Source: a bacterium
GTDB taxonomy: Bacteria; Patescibacteriota; Gracilibacteria; UBA4473
DNA length: 64,000 nucleotides
Direction of reading: 5' to 3'
NCBI GenBank assembly: GCA_009995455.1
Contig: JAACPJ010000001.1
Location: forward strand, 214,991 to 278,990
Shown: one piece after another, positions 52,929-61,240 of the stretch
How positions within the stretch are numbered: position 1 is the first letter of the stretch
Layout of the letters: the number at the start of each line of letters is the position of its first letter
The notes under the pieces: generated by a model
Seen by the model: only the letters and a program-made list of their open reading frames with translations
The model's database searches: none
What the model was told of the DNA's origin: nothing
Translations under genes and position numbers: made by a program

Positions 52929-53987
52929 ATGAAAAAATTTGATATTTTATGTTTCGGGTCTTTAACACTCGATATTTTTATTCCACTGTCAGAAGAAGGG
53001 CCTATTGGAATTGAAAACACTCTCGACTCGCCTGAATCCTTTTTAAAAATTCCATTGGGAGAGAAAATCCAGGTTAAGCACTCTTTAGTCCAAGCCGGTG
53101 GAGGCGCATCTAACACGGCTGTTGGTTTTGCAAAACTAGGCCTTAAACCAGCTGTTTTTGGAGTGATTGGTGACCAATCGTACCGAGGTTTTATGATGGC
53201 AGAATTGGCTTTGCATAATATTAATACGGATTATTTAACGGTCGCAAAAAATCAGACCTCAAGTTTTTCAATCATTCTAAATTCTTGGGAAGGAGAACGA
53301 ACGGTTTTACACCGTCGCACAGCGTGTGAAAATTTCAATGAAGATACTTTGCTGAACGCACCAGCCACGAAGGCCTTATATTTTGGTCATATTGGAGCTA
53401 AAAATCTTCTTGAAGCTATTCCTGCCTATAAAACTAAGAATAAGGAAGCTTTTATCGCTTGGAATCCTGGTAGCACTCAATTCAAGCTTGGGTTTGATTA
53501 TTTCAAACCCGTTTTCCCTGAAATTGATTGTTTGTTTATTAATCGAGAGGAAGCCGAAGCGTTTACCGGTTTAAAAGCAAAAATTCATCGGTTTGTCGAT
53601 TATTCACCTGAACTTTTTGGTAAGGAGGTAACGCCTTATACCGCTTATAAACCAAGGCATCTAGCGGATTTGCGTTTGATAGCGAACCAGTTTTTAAATG
53701 CGGGAGTGAAGACCGTTGTTATAACGGACGGACGTCGTGGCGCGCAGGTCTTTACCGATAGCGCTCATCTAATCTCTTTGCCGCAAGAAGTCCCGGTGCT
53801 TGATACTTTGGGGGCGGGTGATTCGTTTGCGGTTGGGTTTGTGGCGGCGGCTCTACATGGCGAAGATTTAGCCACGCAGATGGCGTGGGGTAGTTTTAAT
53901 GCGGCTTCAGTAATTCAGAAGTTTGGCGCTCAACCAGGTCAACTAAAACTTGCCGAGATAGAAACTTTGACCCGTTCATTAGAGTAG
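52929..53987 (+). CDS. PfkB/ribokinase-family carbohydrate or nucleoside kinase
   Basis: Begins MKKFDILCFGSLTLDIFIPL. The substrate site motif QAGGGASNTAVGFAKLGLKPAVFGVIGDQSYRGF (G.GG..N.A), NREEAEAFTGL, and the catalytic VLDTLGAGDSFAVGFVAAALHG (anion hole and base Asp) are intact. 352 residues is normal. The substrate could be a sugar or nucleoside. A strong bidirectional terminator follows. Confidence 0.92.
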   Translation: MKKFDILCFGSLTLDIFIPLSEEGPIGIENTLDSPESFLKIPLGEKIQVKHSLVQAGGGASNTAVGFAKLGLKPAVFGVIGDQSYRGFMMAELALHNINTDYLTVAKNQTSSFSIILNSWEGERTVLHRRTACENFNEDTLLNAPATKALYFGHIGAKNLLEAIPAYKTKNKEAFIAWNPGSTQFKLGFDYFKPVFPEIDCLFINREEAEAFTGLKAKIHRFVDYSPELFGKEVTPYTAYKPRHLADLRLIANQFLNAGVKTVVITDGRRGAQVFTDSAHLISLPQEVPVLDTLGAGDSFAVGFVAAALHGEDLATQMAWGSFNAASVIQKFGAQPGQLKLAEIETLTRSLE

Positions 53988-54099
53988 TCTTTCTATTTTC
54001 TAAAAAACTCAAACACCGCTCGGTTTAAGAAAAATACCTTAGTTTTTAAGTATAACTTTTTTAAAGGGGCTAAAATTTAAACCCGAAAACTGACTTATA

Positions 54100-54131
54100 A
54101 AAAAACACCTCGCCATGGCGAGGTGTTTTTT
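54100..54131. terminator. bidirectional terminator between the kinase and pilin-like genes
   Basis: A near-perfect 32-base palindrome: AAAAAACACCTCGCC and its mirror GGCGAGGTGTTTTTT around a central AT. It can stop transcription in both directions. Confidence 0.93.
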
Positions 54132-54155
54132 ATTTTAAACTTTGTAAGTGTTAGC

Positions 54156-54530
54156 TTACGTAAGTGCTTGTTGAGAAATACCAGCAGTAAGAAGTGTATT
54201 GATCAAAGCGAAAGAGATAAGAATGATCAAGATACCAATAGCAGCGAAGGTAAGAATTTTCTTCGCTTTTTCTACATTACCGTCATCACCTTGAGAAGTG
54301 ATGTATAGGAAACCACCGTAGATTACGAACACCGTAGCGATCAAACCTAGGAAGTAGAGGAAGAAATTCACAAACTTAAGAACCATTGCCCGTAGACTTG
54401 CTTCTTGTTGAGTAGCATTTCCGATTTCAGCCGGATTGTCGATAGGACTAATGAGTTGTGCCATTGCCGGATCTACGAATAGAGCCGAAACAAGTAGCAA
54501 AGCGAAGCCAGGGGCGAGGAATTTCTTCAT
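54156..54530 (-). CDS. Mbov_0395/VirB2-like pilin-like conjugal transfer protein
   Basis: A signal peptide (MKKFLAPGFALLLVSALFVDPAMA) precedes two TM helices (FVNFFLYFLGLIATVFVIYGGFLYITS; ILTFAAIGILIILISFALINTLL) joined by GDDGNVEKAKK. This is the CPR version of TrbC/VirB2 pilins; a pilus, secretion or conjugation role is inferred. It is separated from the PrgI/TraC-like operon by 2 kb containing recG. Confidence 0.88.
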   Translation of the reverse strand: MKKFLAPGFALLLVSALFVDPAMAQLISPIDNPAEIGNATQQEASLRAMVLKFVNFFLYFLGLIATVFVIYGGFLYITSQGDDGNVEKAKKILTFAAIGILIILISFALINTLLTAGISQQALT

Positions 54531-54659
54531 GTTTTTTTTTAAAAAATAAATTTAAATATTTGTATCAAAGTGACTTTTTTAAGCCAACTTCGTATAAGTA
54601 TACCTCAATTGTGCTTGAAAACCAAGTATTTGCAAAATTTTTTTTATTCAAGGTTTGGT

Positions 54660-54665
54660 TATACT
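54660..54665 (+). promoter_or_regulatory. -10 box of recG
   Basis: TATACT at 54660-54665 with the ATG at 54677, so the leader would be about 5 bases. No good -35 is seen. Confidence 0.5.
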
Positions 54666-54676
54666 AAAAATCAGAT

Positions 54677-56746
54677 ATGCTCAGTAGTCCTTTAGTCAGC
54701 GTTATTCGAACCACGAAACATCATCTCAATAAGCTTGAGTCGATGGGAATTGTGACGGTGCAAGACTTACTGAACTTCTTTCCCAGAGCGTTAGAATCAA
54801 CCGAATCGGCGAGCAGTGCCATGCAAATTACGCTGGGGGAAAAAAATACTTTAGAAGGAACCCTGCAATCTTTTACCAAAGAACGAACGAGGGCCGGTAA
54901 GTACTTAGGCAAAGGGACGATGGTGCTAGATGATGGCACGGTGGTAGAAGTCGTTTGGTTTCAAATTCCCTATACTTTAAAAAATGTAGCTTTCCCAAAA
55001 AGACTTTTTTTGCTGGGCAAAGTGGAAAGAAATTACGGGAAACTAAAAATTATAAACCCAGAAGTTCATTTAGAATCAAATGTTCATGTCGGCGGCTTAA
55101 GACCGGTTTACCCAGAATCACAACCAATTAATTCAAAATGGTTACGAGAAAAAATTTCTGGAATGATGTCTCTTACCAGCGAGTTTAAAGATCCAATTCC
55201 TGAAGAAATTCTAAAAGCCGAAAAGTTGATGGATTTAGCCAGCGCGATCAAAAAAATTCACTTTCCGAGTTCAAGTGATGAATGGTTTGAGGCGAAGCGT
55301 CGTTTGGGCTTTCAGGAAGTATTTGAAATTCAGGTTCGGGTTTTACAAGCGAAGTTTTACCGAGAACAAACGCATCAAAATCCATACAAAGTAGATTTTG
55401 ACCCAGAAATTGTAAAACAAGATTTAGAAACGCTGCCCTTTACGCTGACGAATCACCAAAAAAAAGCACTGCTCGATATTTTAGAAGACTTTAAAAAAGA
55501 CCGGCCGATGCATCGTTTATTACAAGGTGATGTGGGCAGTGGGAAAACCATTGTCGCTTTTATGGCGGCCTTGCATATGGTGAGAGCCGGCTATCAAACG
55601 GCCATTTTAGCCCCAACCGAAATTCTAGCCCAACAGCATTACACGGGAATGTTAGAGTTTGTAAAACGTGTTATGCCCGACCCAATTCCAAATGAAGCAG
55701 CGTTGCTGGAAACCGAATCAACCGAGCAGTGTGCGTTATTAACCGGTTCGGTGACGGCAAAAAATAAAAAAATTATCAAAGATAAATTACGCCAAGGGCA
55801 GCTAAAGTTTTTAGTTGGCACGCATGCAATTTTGACCGAAGACACCGTGTTTAAGAATCTGGCGTTAGCGGTGGTTGATGAACAACATCGCTTTGGGGTG
55901 CAACAGCGCGCCCTTCTAGCGGAGAATCAGGCGCATGTGGTGGCGATGACGGCCACGCCCATTCCACGAAGTTTGGCGTTAACGATATATGGGGATCAAG
56001 ATTTATCGATTATTGGGGAAAAACCGGCTGGGCGAAAAGAAATCATCACTCGCATTGTGGCTGACAGTAAAACCGAAACGCTTTGCTACCGTTTTATTGA
56101 TGACCAAATTGTAAAAGGAAGACAAATCTTTTGGGTGTGTCCGTTGGTGGATGAATCAGAGAGTATTGAAGCCAAAAATGTATTAGCGGAATATGTACGC
56201 ATTAATGAACAACTATTTCCTCAGCATCGGGTGGAGTATTTGCATGGAAAAATGAAACCGAAAGAAAAAGACGCCATTATGCAGCGTTTCAAGGCGCATG
56301 AATTTGATATTTTGGTTTCCACTTCCGTGATAGAAGTCGGGGTAGATATTCCAAATTCTACGGTGATGGTAATTGAAAATTCTGAAAGATTTGGGCTGGC
56401 ACAGTTGCATCAGTTTCGCGGTCGAATAGGGCGTAATGATTACCAGTCGTATTGTTTTTTAATGGTGGGAGATAAAAAGGATAAATCTAAGGCGCGCCTG
56501 CAAGCGATGGAACGCAGTAACGATGGATTTTACCTGTCAGAAATAGATTTAAAACTACGCGGATCTGGAGAAGTTTATGGCCTCAAGCAAAGTGGTTTAC
56601 CAGACTTAAAATGTGCTGATTTTACAAACGTTGAAGCCATGCAAGCGGCCCGCGATTGGGCCACAAAAATTTTAGAAAAAGATTTAACGCTTAATTCATA
56701 TCCACGTTTAAAAAGACGGATCGAAAGTGAAACGGTTTATTTTTAA
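54677..56746 (+). CDS. recG: ATP-dependent DNA helicase RecG
   Basis: Branch-migrating helicase of fork restart. An N-terminal wedge domain (residues ~1-230, OB-like ITLGEKNTLEGTLQS) precedes the helicase core: HRLLQGDVGSGKTIVAFMAALHMV (Walker A), VDEQHRFGVQQR (Walker B), MTATPIPRSLALTIYGD, VSTSVIEVGVDIPNSTVMVIENSERFGLAQLHQFRGRIGR, and the TRG-like FYLSEIDLKLRGSGEVYGLKQSG. 689 residues is normal. Confidence 0.97.
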   Translation: MLSSPLVSVIRTTKHHLNKLESMGIVTVQDLLNFFPRALESTESASSAMQITLGEKNTLEGTLQSFTKERTRAGKYLGKGTMVLDDGTVVEVVWFQIPYTLKNVAFPKRLFLLGKVERNYGKLKIINPEVHLESNVHVGGLRPVYPESQPINSKWLREKISGMMSLTSEFKDPIPEEILKAEKLMDLASAIKKIHFPSSSDEWFEAKRRLGFQEVFEIQVRVLQAKFYREQTHQNPYKVDFDPEIVKQDLETLPFTLTNHQKKALLDILEDFKKDRPMHRLLQGDVGSGKTIVAFMAALHMVRAGYQTAILAPTEILAQQHYTGMLEFVKRVMPDPIPNEAALLETESTEQCALLTGSVTAKNKKIIKDKLRQGQLKFLVGTHAILTEDTVFKNLALAVVDEQHRFGVQQRALLAENQAHVVAMTATPIPRSLALTIYGDQDLSIIGEKPAGRKEIITRIVADSKTETLCYRFIDDQIVKGRQIFWVCPLVDESESIEAKNVLAEYVRINEQLFPQHRVEYLHGKMKPKEKDAIMQRFKAHEFDILVSTSVIEVGVDIPNSTVMVIENSERFGLAQLHQFRGRIGRNDYQSYCFLMVGDKKDKSKARLQAMERSNDGFYLSEIDLKLRGSGEVYGLKQSGLPDLKCADFTNVEAMQAARDWATKILEKDLTLNSYPRLKRRIESETVYF

Positions 56747-56752
56747 ATAACT

Positions 56753-56998
56753 CTACTCAAACATTTCAATCAGCTTTTCATGGTACGCCACCGCAATTTT
56801 AAAAATATCGGTAAAAGTAAAATCTGCGTTTTGGCTCTGTTTAACGCGAGAAGCGTGAACAAGATCGTTGAGGGTTATCATCAGGGGGCTTGTCGAGAAA
56901 AAATCGACTAAAACTCTATTAGGAATTGAGACTTGTCTATTTTTTAAATAGGCTTTAAGTTCTTTTAATTTTCTCCAACGCTTTGTATAAAATTTCAT
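56753..56998 (-). CDS. small hypothetical protein, 81 aa
   Basis: Begins MKFYTKRWRKLKELKAYLKNRQ and is basic at the start, helical later (FFSTSPLMITLNDLVHAS, FTFTDIFKIAVAYHEKLIEMF). It overlaps the preceding 160-residue gene by 44 bases in another frame. Earlier ATGs in frame exist, up to 57121, so the start is uncertain. It could also be the shifted end of the upstream gene. No family recognised. Confidence 0.45.
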   Translation of the reverse strand: MKFYTKRWRKLKELKAYLKNRQVSIPNRVLVDFFSTSPLMITLNDLVHASRVKQSQNADFTFTDIFKIAVAYHEKLIEMFE

Positions 56999-57437
56999 GT
57001 GAGTGCCAAAACGTGAAAATACCATCGTAGTATTTAGTTTGGGCAGAGATACTATCACCCATGGTGTCTCTAAACTCTCGAACCGAAACAAGGGTGGGAT
57101 TGTTGGAAATTTGGTGCTCAATGTGTTCTAAAAATTCTATTACATTTTCATGAACTAAACTTAGCTGGGCGTAAATAAAAAATGTGACGGGAATAGCCTC
57201 CTCTTCATTGGGAAATTCAGGAAGCTCTCGAATATACCTTTCGGCGGCTTGTAAGAATAAATAACCTGGACTTTGTTGATCGGGGAAAAAGGTGGCTTGA
57301 GATTCACGAATGGTATCAAGCGCTAAAGATCTAAAATCTTTGGGTCCCTCTGGTAAACCATCACCTCCTTCCGGCGTTTTAAAGAAGAATTTTACTAATA
57401 CTTCATGTTTAATGGAATAACTTTTCAAAAATTTCAT
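56955..57437 (-). CDS. hypothetical protein, 160 aa, in the PrgI/TraC-like operon
   Basis: A charged helical protein with no signal or membrane segment (MKFLKSYSIKHEVLVKFFFKTPEGGDG...SLALDTIRESQATFFP; VHENVIEFLEHIEHQISNNP; WHSHEILYKALEKI). It starts one base after the TraC-like gene and so is probably co-translated. No family recognised. The last gene of the set overlaps its end. Confidence 0.6.
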   Translation of the reverse strand: MKFLKSYSIKHEVLVKFFFKTPEGGDGLPEGPKDFRSLALDTIRESQATFFPDQQSPGYLFLQAAERYIRELPEFPNEEEAIPVTFFIYAQLSLVHENVIEFLEHIEHQISNNPTLVSVREFRDTMGDSISAQTKYYDGIFTFWHSHEILYKALEKIKRT

Positions 57438-57438
57438 C

Positions 57439-58170
57439 CTAACTCTCCACTAAATTATCTTCTGGGTTTTTTTCCATCGCGTAAGCGTCAACCGGAGCTA
57501 ACTTTTCTTCACGCGCCAGTTGTGGATTGTAACTTTGGTAGAAAAGCTCAATAACTTTTTGGGTATCCAATTTTTTAACGCTTAAGCCGCAATTTTCTAG
57601 CCCGGTTGTAACAACATTTACGCGTTCATCTAGGCCGGCTTTAAGGGTTTTGAATTCTTTGCGTCGGCGAATAATATCCTCCACTTTGTCGTCTGGGTGA
57701 ATTTTTTCCCAGAAGCTTTGCAGAAAACTTTTCTTTTCAGCTCGCGGCGGGTTTTGTGGAATCACAACGTAAAACTTTTTTTCCATAATATCGGCGTACT
57801 CCACCAGTTTCGCTATGTACTCGATGTATTCTCCCATTTGTCTTTTGAGCAGTTGATTCTGCTGATGACGCATTTTTTCTTTTAAATTTTCAAGGTATAA
57901 ATCGATATCAAGCTTTCGAGACTTTATTAAAATTTGCACCGGAAAGTTAAGCGCGTTTAAATACCTTTGATAAGAGTAAATAATCGCATTTTGTTCATCC
58001 TCGGACTTAAGGTTGAAATTAACCGAAGAAACTTCAAGCACGGCTCTAATCCCACCGTTTTTAAGCAGTAAGGTGTCATCATGAACGCCTGCGAATTCTA
58101 AATACCGCTGCGTAGACAGTAATTTTTGCTTGGCCTTGGTTCGGATGGTTTCTTTTTCTTTTTTATTCAT
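57439..58170 (-). CDS. TraC-like/VirB4 N-terminal domain protein without ATPase domain
   Basis: A 243-residue soluble protein, KEKETIRTKAKQKLLSTQRYLEFAGVHDDTLLLKNGGIRAVLEVSSVNFNLKSEDEQNAIIYSYQRYLNALNFPVQILIKSRKLDIDLYLENLKEK is the usual start of CPR VirB4/TraC-like proteins. The normal P-loop ATPase half is missing; the gene simply ends there. It lies 8 bases after the PrgI gene. The ATPase may be encoded elsewhere in the genome. Confidence 0.75.
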   Translation of the reverse strand: MNKKEKETIRTKAKQKLLSTQRYLEFAGVHDDTLLLKNGGIRAVLEVSSVNFNLKSEDEQNAIIYSYQRYLNALNFPVQILIKSRKLDIDLYLENLKEKMRHQQNQLLKRQMGEYIEYIAKLVEYADIMEKKFYVVIPQNPPRAEKKSFLQSFWEKIHPDDKVEDIIRRRKEFKTLKAGLDERVNVVTTGLENCGLSVKKLDTQKVIELFYQSYNPQLAREEKLAPVDAYAMEKNPEDNLVES

Positions 58171-58178
58171 AGGATTTT

Positions 58179-58628
58179 TTAATCGTTACTTCGGGCTGAC
58201 TTTCCGCCGCTATCAATCAAGTCTGCAAGGTTTTTGATTTTTTCACTCGAAATATTTTTCAGAGGCGCTTGTTCTTCATCGTCTTTAACTTTGGTGGTAA
58301 AATCGACCGTTGAAGAAACAACTTCTTGGCTGCCCGCTTGCCAATAACGTCTGGCTGGCAGCAGTAAGTGTTCAACATTTAATAGAAAAAATTGAGTCAG
58401 TCCAAGGCCTTTAATTCTGATAAAGCAAAAAGCGCAGCCCGCAATAAATGGCAGCATAATGAAGGCAATGGCCACCTGTGATAAGATGTAAGTTTCACTG
58501 AGCTGAACAAACAAAAAATATGAAATTCCACCGGTTACCATTAGCACCACGAGCTGTTTCATGGTGATAAAAAACAAGATTTTATCTTCTCTTTGTACGT
58601 CTTGAGGAACTTTATAACGAAGTGACAT
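58179..58628 (-). CDS. PrgI-family membrane protein
   Basis: Begins MSLRYKVPQDVQREDKILFFITMKQLVVLMVTGGISYFLFV, the PrgI opening (VPQ..Q.edKI..pLT.rQ). Two TM helices follow (residues ~22-42 and ~50-72) and a cytoplasmic tail. PrgI proteins precede TraC/VirB4 in Gram-positive and CPR type IV secretion loci. ATG 58628 is preferred over the GTG three bases earlier. Confidence 0.88.
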   Translation of the reverse strand: MSLRYKVPQDVQREDKILFFITMKQLVVLMVTGGISYFLFVQLSETYILSQVAIAFIMLPFIAGCAFCFIRIKGLGLTQFFLLNVEHLLLPARRYWQAGSQEVVSSTVDFTTKVKDDEEQAPLKNISSEKIKNLADLIDSGGKSARSND

Positions 58629-58634
58629 CACGCG

Positions 58635-58640
58635 ATTATA
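58635..58640 (-). promoter_or_regulatory. -10 box of the PrgI operon
   Basis: TATAAT on the minus strand (58635-58640), then CGCGTG and the ATG at 58628: a leaderless start. Confidence 0.65.
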
Positions 58641-58753
58641 GCAGAAATAGGCTTAAAAATAAAGGCTTTCCCTTAATTATTTACAGCGTTGGGGCCTAAA
58701 AATTACACTCAAAAACTTCTCTCTTTTTTACAATCATAGTTATACTCGAAACC

Positions 58754-59314
58754 ATGGAAGTCGCCCTTACTTGGAATTTAGTCATCTTATCGGTATTTGT
58801 GCTGCTATTTGCTTACAGTTTTATGCTCGGGCAAGACGACACCATCAAGCTGATTTTATGTATTTATATCGCGATTTTAACCGCTGATGGAGTCGCCGGG
58901 GTCTTGCAACAATTTATAATTGATCCCTCTCCTGGGTTTCAGACTTTGCTGGCTGAAAGAAAAGTTCAAATTATGTCGTGGATGAGGATGGGGCTGTTTT
59001 TGGCGGCCGTAGTAATTTTTGCGGTCAAAAGTGGCTTTAATGTGCATTTAGAAAAACACGATAAAGCGATGGTTCGCTTTGCCATTCATGGTTGGTTTTC
59101 TGCTATGTCGGCGCTCCTTTTTTTATCGACAATTTTAATTTATCTCTCTGGAAATTCTTTCGTAGAAGGCATGATGTTTGCCCAAGAAATTTCAATTTAC
59201 GAACAGTCTTTGCTGGCGCAAACCTTAATTGATTACTACCAACTTTGGTTCTCATTACCCGCCATGAGTTTTTTAGTGACCAGTTTTCTGTTTGAAAAAA
59301 CCGATAAAATTTAG
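58754..59314 (+). CDS. five-TM hypothetical membrane protein, 186 aa
   Basis: Helices at about residues 6-25, 32-50, 72-92, 110-130 and 163-180 alternate with short loops. No catalytic motif. TATACT (58741-58746) is 8 bases before the ATG, again a near-leaderless start. Its stop overlaps that of corA by 4 bases (TTAG). No family recognised. Confidence 0.65.
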   Translation: MEVALTWNLVILSVFVLLFAYSFMLGQDDTIKLILCIYIAILTADGVAGVLQQFIIDPSPGFQTLLAERKVQIMSWMRMGLFLAAVVIFAVKSGFNVHLEKHDKAMVRFAIHGWFSAMSALLFLSTILIYLSGNSFVEGMMFAQEISIYEQSLLAQTLIDYYQLWFSLPAMSFLVTSFLFEKTDKI

Positions 59315-60237
59315 AGTATTTTCTGGCGCTTTAAATAGCCCAGAACAATAATGCAAAACAGGGTGAAAAAAAGCACAAATCCACCAAGGATAAGCCAAAA
59401 AGCTAGATGGTTTTGTTCGAGGTTGTTGTGAATGTTCATTCCGTACAGCCCCGTCACAACGGCCAGCAAAGAAAAAACAGCTGTAATGAGCGTCGCTAGT
59501 AGGTCATAACGAATAATACTATTTCGTCGATTTTGTAGTTTTAAAGCAATGATTTCCTGCGTGTCATCAATATTTTCTTTTAGGTCTCCAAGGTGATAAC
59601 TCAGCCGTTCAATTTGATCGGTGTAAGATTCAAAAATAGATTCAACCTCTTCAATATCTATATCTTTGGCATCAGTGATGGTCAGCCATTGGGTGATACA
59701 AAGATCTTGTAAATCTTCATCGTCATCCAGCACTTCTAGGGCTGCCGCTTCATTTTCTTTTAAAATAATTTCAAAGCGAGAGAGCTGTTTTTTGAGTTTA
59801 AGCAGTTTTTCTAAGCTTCGATCATCATATTCTTGTTCGACCCTTTTAAGCAGTTTAGTGGTGGCTTTTTCTAAATCATCCGCCGTAGTTTTCATTTTTT
59901 GCAGCTTGTGGTTAAAGGCAAACTCAATCACGCGCAGTTCAAAATCTAAGCTTTGATCTTCGGCTTTCAGCGCTCTTGCAAGCCCTGGGGCTATGATTTC
60001 ATTTACCTCATCGCTATCGGTGTTAAAAAGCCAAACTCGATCATGACTGATCAGCATTTTAATGACTCCTAGGTTCATAATCACGCCCTTCCCTCGGGCA
60101 AAAATAGTGGCCACTTGGCTAATTGAAAAAATCGGTCTCAAATCCCGAAACGGAACTTCAAGTGTTTCAACAATAGTTTTACGCCCCACTTCGCGCGTAC
60201 TTTTTTTTCCGTTAATATCGACTTCAATAGTTTTCAT
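59311..60237 (-). CDS. corA: CorA-family Mg2+/divalent cation channel
   Basis: A long acidic cytoplasmic domain (residues 1-~245, with several coiled-coil helices) precedes two C-terminal TM helices. The signature GMN is visible in VVTGLYGMNIHNN; TM2 is AFWLILGGFVLFFTLFCIIVLGYL, followed by the basic KRQK end. CorA forms pentameric Mg2+ channels. 308 residues is normal. Confidence 0.93.
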   Translation of the reverse strand: MKTIEVDINGKKSTREVGRKTIVETLEVPFRDLRPIFSISQVATIFARGKGVIMNLGVIKMLISHDRVWLFNTDSDEVNEIIAPGLARALKAEDQSLDFELRVIEFAFNHKLQKMKTTADDLEKATTKLLKRVEQEYDDRSLEKLLKLKKQLSRFEIILKENEAAALEVLDDDEDLQDLCITQWLTITDAKDIDIEEVESIFESYTDQIERLSYHLGDLKENIDDTQEIIALKLQNRRNSIIRYDLLATLITAVFSLLAVVTGLYGMNIHNNLEQNHLAFWLILGGFVLFFTLFCIIVLGYLKRQKIL

Positions 60238-60253
60238 GTAGTTTAGAGGCGTT

Positions 60254-61150
60254 TTAAAATAGAGCGTTTTGCAGAGCAGAATTTAAAACTAATCCTTTTT
60301 CTGTCGGCGTAAAATCAAGCGTTAGGCCTTGCAGGTCTTTGGCGCAGATGGTTACAATTTCATCTTCTGTTTCGAGCATAACAAAAGGGCCCTTAAGCGC
60401 CACAATCTGACCAGAAACGCTTTCTTCTGTTTCCAGTTTTACGGTATGGAGCGCTTTTGCACTTTCATTAACCCGATTAAGTCCGAAAGTCTCAGTCCAA
60501 TCTTTAAACTCTGGTTCGGGCAGTAAAAACTTCTGAAGTTCTGGATGATTTTTTAAAGCGTCTTTATGACTTGTCAGTAAACCGCGTAGTTCGGTTTCAC
60601 CTTCCTCAGCCGTAATTTCTGGGAGAATAAAATTTTTCTTTGTGCTAGCTTGAATTTTATCAGCGAGTCCGGCTTGTCGAAAACACGTTTCTATTTGGCG
60701 GGCTAGAACACCGTCAGGCGTTTGAGCTATGTATAGGGTATGATGCGAACCTTGCTCTACTTGGCGCAGCGTGTGTCGCTCTTTTTTGCAAACTCCAACC
60801 TTAGTGACGCCCTTATCGAATAAAGCGAGGTAAACCAAATGATCTCCTTCGAGTCGCGCTAAATCATCAGGGGTAAACATATCGGTATTAAAACCATCAA
60901 AGGAAGTGTAAATAAAATTTCCTTCTCTGTTTCGACAGGTCTCACATTTTTTTCTTCCCACTACGTTTTGCGGGCACGCTTGCCACACGTTATCACGCAT
61001 AGAACCCGCACATTTAGTTTCACCACAAACTTTTACAGAAAGTGAATCATTGAGCCCTAAAGTCTTTCTCCCAAAGCGATTGCCGCTACTGGCTTGAAAT
61101 TCAACTTGTGAGTCTGAATTCCATCTAAAATCATATAACAGTACTTGCAT
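60254..61150 (-). CDS. DUF2797 family protein
   Basis: Cys-rich N-terminal half (VCGETKCAGSMRDNVWQACPQ...RKKCETCRNREGNFIYTSFDG) followed by LVYLALFDKGVTKVGVCKKERHTLRQVEQGSHHTLYIAQTPDGVLARQIETCFRQAGLADKIQ, matching the DUF2797 pattern (VYLA....KVG.....R...QGA). The C-terminal part is a beta-rich tail. The function is not known. It is in line with corA on the minus strand (16-base gap). Confidence 0.85.
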   Translation of the reverse strand: MQVLLYDFRWNSDSQVEFQASSGNRFGRKTLGLNDSLSVKVCGETKCAGSMRDNVWQACPQNVVGRKKCETCRNREGNFIYTSFDGFNTDMFTPDDLARLEGDHLVYLALFDKGVTKVGVCKKERHTLRQVEQGSHHTLYIAQTPDGVLARQIETCFRQAGLADKIQASTKKNFILPEITAEEGETELRGLLTSHKDALKNHPELQKFLLPEPEFKDWTETFGLNRVNESAKALHTVKLETEESVSGQIVALKGPFVMLETEDEIVTICAKDLQGLTLDFTPTEKGLVLNSALQNALF

Positions 61151-61240
61151 GGGCTTTTATAAAAAGGCGGCTGAAGATTTAGTTAATTTTTAAAGGGACT
61201 TTTTCTTCCAAAAGGTTGCCTATTAATTAGCATATCAAAG

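Noticed and set aside
57439-58170. Pseudogene call for the short TraC-like gene
   Set aside because: The frame is intact, its stop is followed at once by another gene start, and the domain boundary falls at the natural end of the N-terminal region, so it reads as a deliberate short gene; a frameshift cannot be excluded.
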